NCBI GenBank assembly: GCA_029259995.1
Contig: JAJDEC010000064.1
Span: forward strand, 1-9,090
Direction of reading: 5' to 3'
Source: Phycisphaerae bacterium
GTDB lineage: Bacteria > Planctomycetota > Phycisphaerae > UBA1845 > UTPLA1
DNA length: 9,090 nt
In this document: positions 5,482 to 9,090 of the stretch, one piece after another
How the letters are laid out: every line of letters starts with the position of its first letter
How positions within the stretch are numbered: the stretch's first letter is position 1
Translations under genes and position numbers: made by a program
The notes under the pieces: generated by a model
What the model was told of the DNA's origin: nothing
The model's database searches: none
Seen by the model: only the letters and a program-made list of their open reading frames with translations

Positions 5482-7452
5482 ATGAAAAAGACAATGAGAC
5501 AAAACGCGGCCATGATTGCATCGTCACTGACGCTTGGCTTCGTCGCGACGGTGCAGGCGGCCACGATCTACGTCACACCCGGCGGCGCTGGCGCGCAGAA
5601 TGGCATGTCGTGGTCGAACGCCTACAGCGAACTCCAGACGGCGCTGACGAACGCCTCGGCCGGCAGCGAGATCTGGGTCGCCGCGGGAACGTATCGGCCC
5701 GATTCGGGGACGAATGACCGCACAATGTCATTTGACCTGAAGGACAATGTCGCGGTCTATGGCGGATACGTCGGCAGCGAAACAAGCCGCGACCAGCGAA
5801 ACATCGCAGCCAATGTCACGGTTCTATCGGGGGAGATTGGTACGCAGGGCGACAACAGCGACAATTCGCACAACGTCGTGTTCGCATCCAACATCGGCGC
5901 AAGCAGCGTGCTGGATGGCTTTACCATTCAGGACGGCAACGCGCTGGGTGATCCGAGTTCATTCCATGCCGGCGGCGGCGTGAGAATCGAAAATGCGTCC
6001 GCGACCGTGCGGAATCTCGTCATTCAAAACTGTGTGGCAAACTACGGTGGCGGTCTCGTGGCATTTGGTGCGGCGCCGTCTCCGATTGTCGTGACAAATG
6101 TCGTTCTTCAGGGAAACGTTGCGACGGAGACGTCTGCCGGCGGCGGAGGGGCCTTTGTCGGCGGTGATGGCGAGATCACATTCGTACAATGCCAGTTCAT
6201 CGGCAATTCTGCGCAAACCTTCGGCGGAGGTGCGTACTTCGAATCAGCCGGCGGCGGCTTTGTGGATTGCGTATTCGACGGGAACTCGGCATCGGACAAT
6301 GGCGGCGGCGTTGGAATTGCCAACTCGGCGACGGCGTCGATCAACGGATCGACGTTCCGAAGTAACAGCTCGAGTTTCGGCGGCGCCGCCAGTTTCCAAA
6401 GCTCACAGACAACGGTCGAAGGCTGCCTGTTCGAACGCAACATCTCCACGTTCGTAGGCGGCGCCATTGCTGGATCTCAATCAGGTCAGACATTCAGGAA
6501 TTGTCGCTTCCACGGCAACACCGCAGTTTCGGCCGGCGCGATCTCATTATTTCGTTGTACAAGTCGCATTGATGGCTGCACCTTCGTCGGAAACACATCG
6601 CAGAGCGGTAGTGGTGGCGCCATCGCGGCCCGAATTGACCCGCTCACGATCACGAATTCGACATTCACACATAACCACGCAACAAACAATGTCGGGGGCG
6701 TATTCCTTTATCAGGGCGCAACAGGAACACTGGCAAACTCGATCCTCTGGAACAACCAGGACGCGAACGGCACGCTGTCGTCATCTCAGATCGCCTGGGA
6801 AGTCGGTAATCCGGTTCCGACAATCCAATACTGCGATTTCAACGGCGCAACGGGCCCGACGTGGATGGCCGTTGACCCCGTATTCGCTCGAAACCCGTTC
6901 GCGGGCGCCGACGGCGTCTGGGGAACTGCCGACGACGACTACGGTGATGTCCGCCTCTCATGCTCGTCACCTCTCGTGGATGCAGGCAGCAACGCGCTCG
7001 TTGCCGCGGGACTCACGACGGATGTCGGCGGCCGACCGCGCTTCGTCGACAATCCCGGCGTCGGTGACACGGGCAACGGCACGGCGCCGATCGTCGATCT
7101 GGGTGCGTATGAATCGCATTCCGATATCGACTGCGGGGCGTGCTTTCCAGCCGGCGGTGGATGCGTCGTTGCCTTCGCGGGGCACTGCAACAGCCCGGGC
7201 GATGTGTTTCTGGGATACGACGTCTCCTGCGGCGATCCGGCATTTATCGTGGACCGTCTCGCCATGCCGGGCGGAACCGGCTCGGCGGCGGCGCCGTTCC
7301 AGTTGTTCGCCGAAGCCGTCGCCGCTTCGCCGACGGGTGTGCTGACGACGCTTTATGTGAGGACAAGCGGTCACTATCCCGAAAGCGTGACATTCAACAA
7401 GCCGACGCGATTCGTGAATCCGACGGGGCAGGCGATTCGCCTCGGTAACTGA
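5482..7452 (+). CDS. Secreted right-handed beta-helix protein with choice-of-anchor-Q-like end
   Basis: A 656-residue exported protein. Residues 1-26 are a signal peptide (probable VQA|A cleavage). Residues 28-143 form the N-terminal cap typical of this family: IYVTPGGAGAQNGMSW, IWVAAGTYRPD, VYGGYVGSETSRDQRN. Residues about 144-425 are roughly ten parallel beta-helix coils with the F.GNSA...GGGA pattern (e.g. CQFIGNSAQTFGGGAYF), as in polymorphic outer-membrane-protein repeats. GVWGTADDDYGDVRL and CSSPLVDAG ... DLGAYE (494-544) match the end of choice-of-anchor-Q proteins. Residues about 549-583 hold five cysteines. The last 65 residues (GTGSAAAPF..., LYVRTSGHYPESVTF) resemble the cap of another beta-helix. 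I see no lyase active site, LPxTG or membrane anchor. It lies between two other secreted-protein genes. A surface adhesin or polysaccharide-binding role is inferred; an enzyme is not excluded. Confidence 0.92.
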   Translation: MKKTMRQNAAMIASSLTLGFVATVQAATIYVTPGGAGAQNGMSWSNAYSELQTALTNASAGSEIWVAAGTYRPDSGTNDRTMSFDLKDNVAVYGGYVGSETSRDQRNIAANVTVLSGEIGTQGDNSDNSHNVVFASNIGASSVLDGFTIQDGNALGDPSSFHAGGGVRIENASATVRNLVIQNCVANYGGGLVAFGAAPSPIVVTNVVLQGNVATETSAGGGGAFVGGDGEITFVQCQFIGNSAQTFGGGAYFESAGGGFVDCVFDGNSASDNGGGVGIANSATASINGSTFRSNSSSFGGAASFQSSQTTVEGCLFERNISTFVGGAIAGSQSGQTFRNCRFHGNTAVSAGAISLFRCTSRIDGCTFVGNTSQSGSGGAIAARIDPLTITNSTFTHNHATNNVGGVFLYQGATGTLANSILWNNQDANGTLSSSQIAWEVGNPVPTIQYCDFNGATGPTWMAVDPVFARNPFAGADGVWGTADDDYGDVRLSCSSPLVDAGSNALVAAGLTTDVGGRPRFVDNPGVGDTGNGTAPIVDLGAYESHSDIDCGACFPAGGGCVVAFAGHCNSPGDVFLGYDVSCGDPAFIVDRLAMPGGTGSAAAPFQLFAEAVAASPTGVLTTLYVRTSGHYPESVTFNKPTRFVNPTGQAIRLGN

Positions 7453-7503
7453 ATCAATGTGGACTACATGCGTTCGCCAAACGCGAAGGCAAGTAGAGAG
7501 AAC

Positions 7504-7507
7504 GGAG
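7504..7507 (+). promoter_or_regulatory. Ribosome binding site for the dockerin-like protein gene
   Basis: GGAG lies 4 nt before ATG 7512 and 7 nt before the adjacent in-frame ATG 7515. The spacing slightly favours the second ATG, a one-residue difference. Confidence 0.65.
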
Positions 7508-7511
7508 AACA

Positions 7512-7934
7512 ATGATGATCAAATGCGTAACCTTCATCCGCGCGACAGCCATCCTGCTGATGCTCGTGGCAACGACTCGCGCCAACGGTCCCTTCAGCAT
7601 CGATGCCTATACGATCGATGGCGGCAGCGGCATGAGCTTTGGCGGCGGCTTCGAACTGTCGGGCACGATCGGCCAACCTGACGCGGGCGAGCACTTTGGC
7701 GGTGGCTTCGAATTGATCGGCGGCTTCTGGTCCGCAACCAGTGCGACGTGCTCATGCGCTGGCGACACAAACGCCGACGGTCGACGCGACGGGTTGGACA
7801 TCGCATCATTCGTCAGTTGCCTTCTCGATGGGCAATCCTGCCAGTGTGCGGACCTTGACGGTAATGGGGGGGCGAACATCGACGATATCGAGACGTTTGT
7901 CGTCGAACTGTTGGCGAGCGGCGATTGTCCCTGA
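7512..7934 (+). CDS. Small secreted protein with GGFW module and dockerin-like calcium repeats
   Basis: A 140-residue exported protein (139 if ATG 7515 is used). Residues 1-24 are a signal peptide. Residues 30-73 form the module common in planctomycete secreted proteins: FGGGFELSGTIGQPDAG, then FGGGFELIGGFW. Residues 79-140 are a cysteine-containing pair of dockerin-like F-hand repeats. The first has D85, N87, D89, D93 and D96 (GDTNADGRRDGLD); the second has D114, D116, N118, N122 and D125 (ADLDGNGGANIDD). Each is followed by a hydrophobic helix (IASFVSCLL, IETFVVELL). Such pairs bind calcium and in classical cellulosomes dock to cohesins. In planctomycetes the partner is mostly unknown. They usually sit at the C-terminus of large proteins, so a near stand-alone copy is notable. 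It is the last gene of the secreted operon, 59 nt after the beta-helix gene. A calcium-dependent attachment role is inferred. Confidence 0.9.
   Translation: MMIKCVTFIRATAILLMLVATTRANGPFSIDAYTIDGGSGMSFGGGFELSGTIGQPDAGEHFGGGFELIGGFWSATSATCSCAGDTNADGRRDGLDIASFVSCLLDGQSCQCADLDGNGGANIDDIETFVVELLASGDCP
7638..7715 (+). repeat. Duplicated FGGGFEL segment
   Basis: Two 21-bp copies (7638-7658 and 7695-7715), 57 bp apart start to start and in frame, differ at two third-codon positions. They encode FGGGFEL before SGTIGQPDAG and before IGGFW, and are two strands of one small beta-rich module. Confidence 0.8.
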
Positions 7935-8022
7935 GCGGATCGGGTCAGATCGGCGGCAGAGGTGCGACGCATGCAATGAGCGCTCAGCGGCCGCACACAC
8001 GAGATCGCGTGATCATGGGTCA
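7935..8022 (+). other. Convergent intergenic gap, no clear terminator
   Basis: This 88-bp gap separates the end of the secreted operon from the end of the minus-strand PLP enzyme gene, so termination for both would be expected here. I see two abutting perfect palindromes, TGAGCGCTCA (7977-7986) and GCGGCCGC (7987-7994), and a weak CACG/CGTG stem (7998-8011). None is followed by a T-run on either strand, so a classical intrinsic terminator is not supported. Confidence 0.4.
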
Positions 8023-9090
8023 TCAAACTGCGTTCATGGCATCGTCGAGGTCCGCGACGATATCGCTCCAGTCTTCCAGGCCGCAGCTCAGACGGATTCC
8101 GCCGGGAACGACGCCGTGGATCGCCTTTTCCTCGGGCGGCAGTGACGAATGCGTCATGTTGAAGGGGCATTCGATCAGCGTCTTTATCTGACCGAGGCTG
8201 ACGGCAAGGCTGATGGAGTAAGCGTTTCGGGCAACGAAGTCGACGAAGCGAGAGCCGCGTTCACCGTCCGATCCCGCGTCCTTGAGAACGAAGTAGAGCA
8301 TGCTTCCCGGCGAGAAATGACCCGTGGGATCGCGCATCTGTTTCTTCGCCAATTCGAATTGGGGGAATGACTCGATGCCGGGATAGATCACTCTCTCGAC
8401 TTTGGGATGCTGGTCGAGGTACTTGGCAACGTGATGGGCCGTCTTCTGATAATTCGCCATTCGCGTCGCCAGTGAGGGAAGACCGTAAACGAGAGTGGCC
8501 CACGCGGCCTTTGGTGAAAGCACGCCGCCGAAATCCTTGCGATAGAGAAGCATTCGATTTCGAAGGTCCTCGGGCATGATCACAACGCCCCCGATGTCCG
8601 TACCAAATCCGCCAATGCCTTTCGTGAGGGAATGGCAGACGACGTCGACCCCGAATTCGATAGGCCGTTGGCACACAGGCGTCGCAAACGTGTTGTCGAC
8701 AATGACACGAATGCGCGACGACGCATCGCGATCGACGTTGGCTTCGCGGACGATGTCGCAGACGGCCTGCATGTCAATCAATGTCAGATCCGGATTGACG
8801 GGCGTTTCAAAATAAACGATCCGAGTTTGCGAATCGATGGCGTCGCGCAGAGTATCCAGTTTCGTCAAGTCGTTGAACTGGACGTTGATGCCGTAGCGCG
8901 GCAACCAGTTCGTAAACAGGGAATAGGTGCATCCGTACACGACGCGATGACTGATGAGGCCCTCACCTTGTCGGAGCAGACACTGGACGATTCCCGAGAT
9001 GGCGGCCATGCCCGACGAGAAGCACAGGGCGATGTCGCCGCCTTCGGCCAGGGCGAGATTCTCTTCCAGCATACCGCGCGTCGGTTCGTC
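8023..9090 (-). CDS. Cys/Met-metabolism PLP-dependent enzyme, methionine gamma-lyase-like (partial, 5' end off right edge)
   Basis: The last 355 residues of a fold-type I PLP enzyme that cleaves or forms C-S bonds in methionine, cystathionine or related amino acids in the cytoplasm. The frame is open to the right edge, where it reads DEPTRGMLEENLALAEGG, matching the family's 'NPT...LE..LA.LEGG'. About 60 N-terminal residues, including the YxR phosphate-binding motif, are therefore probably missing. Visible motifs are SSGMAAI (PLP phosphate loop), VVYGCTYSLF (Tyr stacking on PLP), FETPVNPDL, VDNTFATP (Asp binding the pyridine N) and HSLTKGIGGFG with the Schiff-base lysine at 8620-8622. GGIRLSCGLED near the C-terminus holds the carboxylate-binding Arg. 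The Cys of YGCT is typical of methionine gamma-lyases, whereas synthases usually have YGGT. Cystathionine gamma-synthase, beta-lyase or O-acetylhomoserine sulfhydrylase remain possible. It converges on the secreted operon and seems unrelated to it. Confidence 0.93.
   Translation of the reverse strand, partial: DEPTRGMLEENLALAEGGDIALCFSSGMAAISGIVQCLLRQGEGLISHRVVYGCTYSLFTNWLPRYGINVQFNDLTKLDTLRDAIDSQTRIVYFETPVNPDLTLIDMQAVCDIVREANVDRDASSRIRVIVDNTFATPVCQRPIEFGVDVVCHSLTKGIGGFGTDIGGVVIMPEDLRNRMLLYRKDFGGVLSPKAAWATLVYGLPSLATRMANYQKTAHHVAKYLDQHPKVERVIYPGIESFPQFELAKKQMRDPTGHFSPGSMLYFVLKDAGSDGERGSRFVDFVARNAYSISLAVSLGQIKTLIECPFNMTHSSLPPEEKAIHGVVPGGIRLSCGLEDWSDIVADLDDAMNAV

Noticed and set aside
6467..7345. 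292-codon plus-strand frame inside the beta-helix gene
   Set aside because: It is the +1 shadow of a gene with clear coil repeats. Its composition is Arg/Ser-rich with no domain.
3088..7934. Polymorphic toxin or contact-dependent system
   Set aside because: The operon has large repetitive secreted proteins, but I see no toxin domain at the C-termini and no immunity gene. The ends are conserved caps or calcium repeats.

Overview
The window looks like chromosomal DNA from a member of the Planctomycetota, possibly a Phycisphaerae-like lineage. This is inferred from the kind of genes present, not from a marker gene. The evidence is a TIGR02999-type ECF sigma factor next to a Ser/Thr kinase with TPR repeats, secreted proteins with the 'FTYQGQL' head and 'SDIAEPYD' tail modules, a right-handed beta-helix protein with a choice-of-anchor-Q-like end, and a small 'GTIGQPDAG...GGFW' protein with dockerin-like calcium repeats. 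The DNA is GC-rich, and almost every base is covered by six protein genes. I see no RNA genes, insertion sequences, CRISPR arrays or phage structural genes.

Layout. Positions 1-2876 (minus strand) hold a two-gene signalling operon: an ECF sigma factor (2301-2876), then 24 nt later a membrane-anchored Ser/Thr kinase with at least seven TPR repeats, which runs off the left edge (1-2276). A 211-bp divergent intergenic region (2877-3087) separates it from a plus-strand operon of three secreted proteins. These are a 788-residue modular, tail-fibre-like protein (3088-5454), a 656-residue beta-helix protein (5482-7452) and a 140-residue dockerin-like protein (7512-7934). All three have signal peptides and clear Shine-Dalgarno sites. 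A convergent 88-bp gap (7935-8022) precedes a minus-strand PLP enzyme of the methionine gamma-lyase / cystathionine gamma-synthase family (8023-9090), whose N-terminus lies beyond the right edge.

How the genes may work together. The kinase would sense outside the cytoplasmic membrane through its TPR domain and signal to the co-transcribed sigma factor. The divergent secreted operon is the obvious candidate target, but no promoter motif in the window proves the link. The secreted proteins look like cell-surface or matrix components: an elongated repetitive fibre, a beta-helix and a small calcium-binding module. The PLP enzyme is a metabolic neighbour with no visible connection to the rest.

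No gene here is a clearly new family to my eye. The least ordinary points are the divergent pairing of the sigma/kinase module with the secreted operon, the possible leaderless start of the sigma gene, the internal duplication and hexapeptide repeats of the fibre protein, and the dockerin-like pair on a separate small protein.
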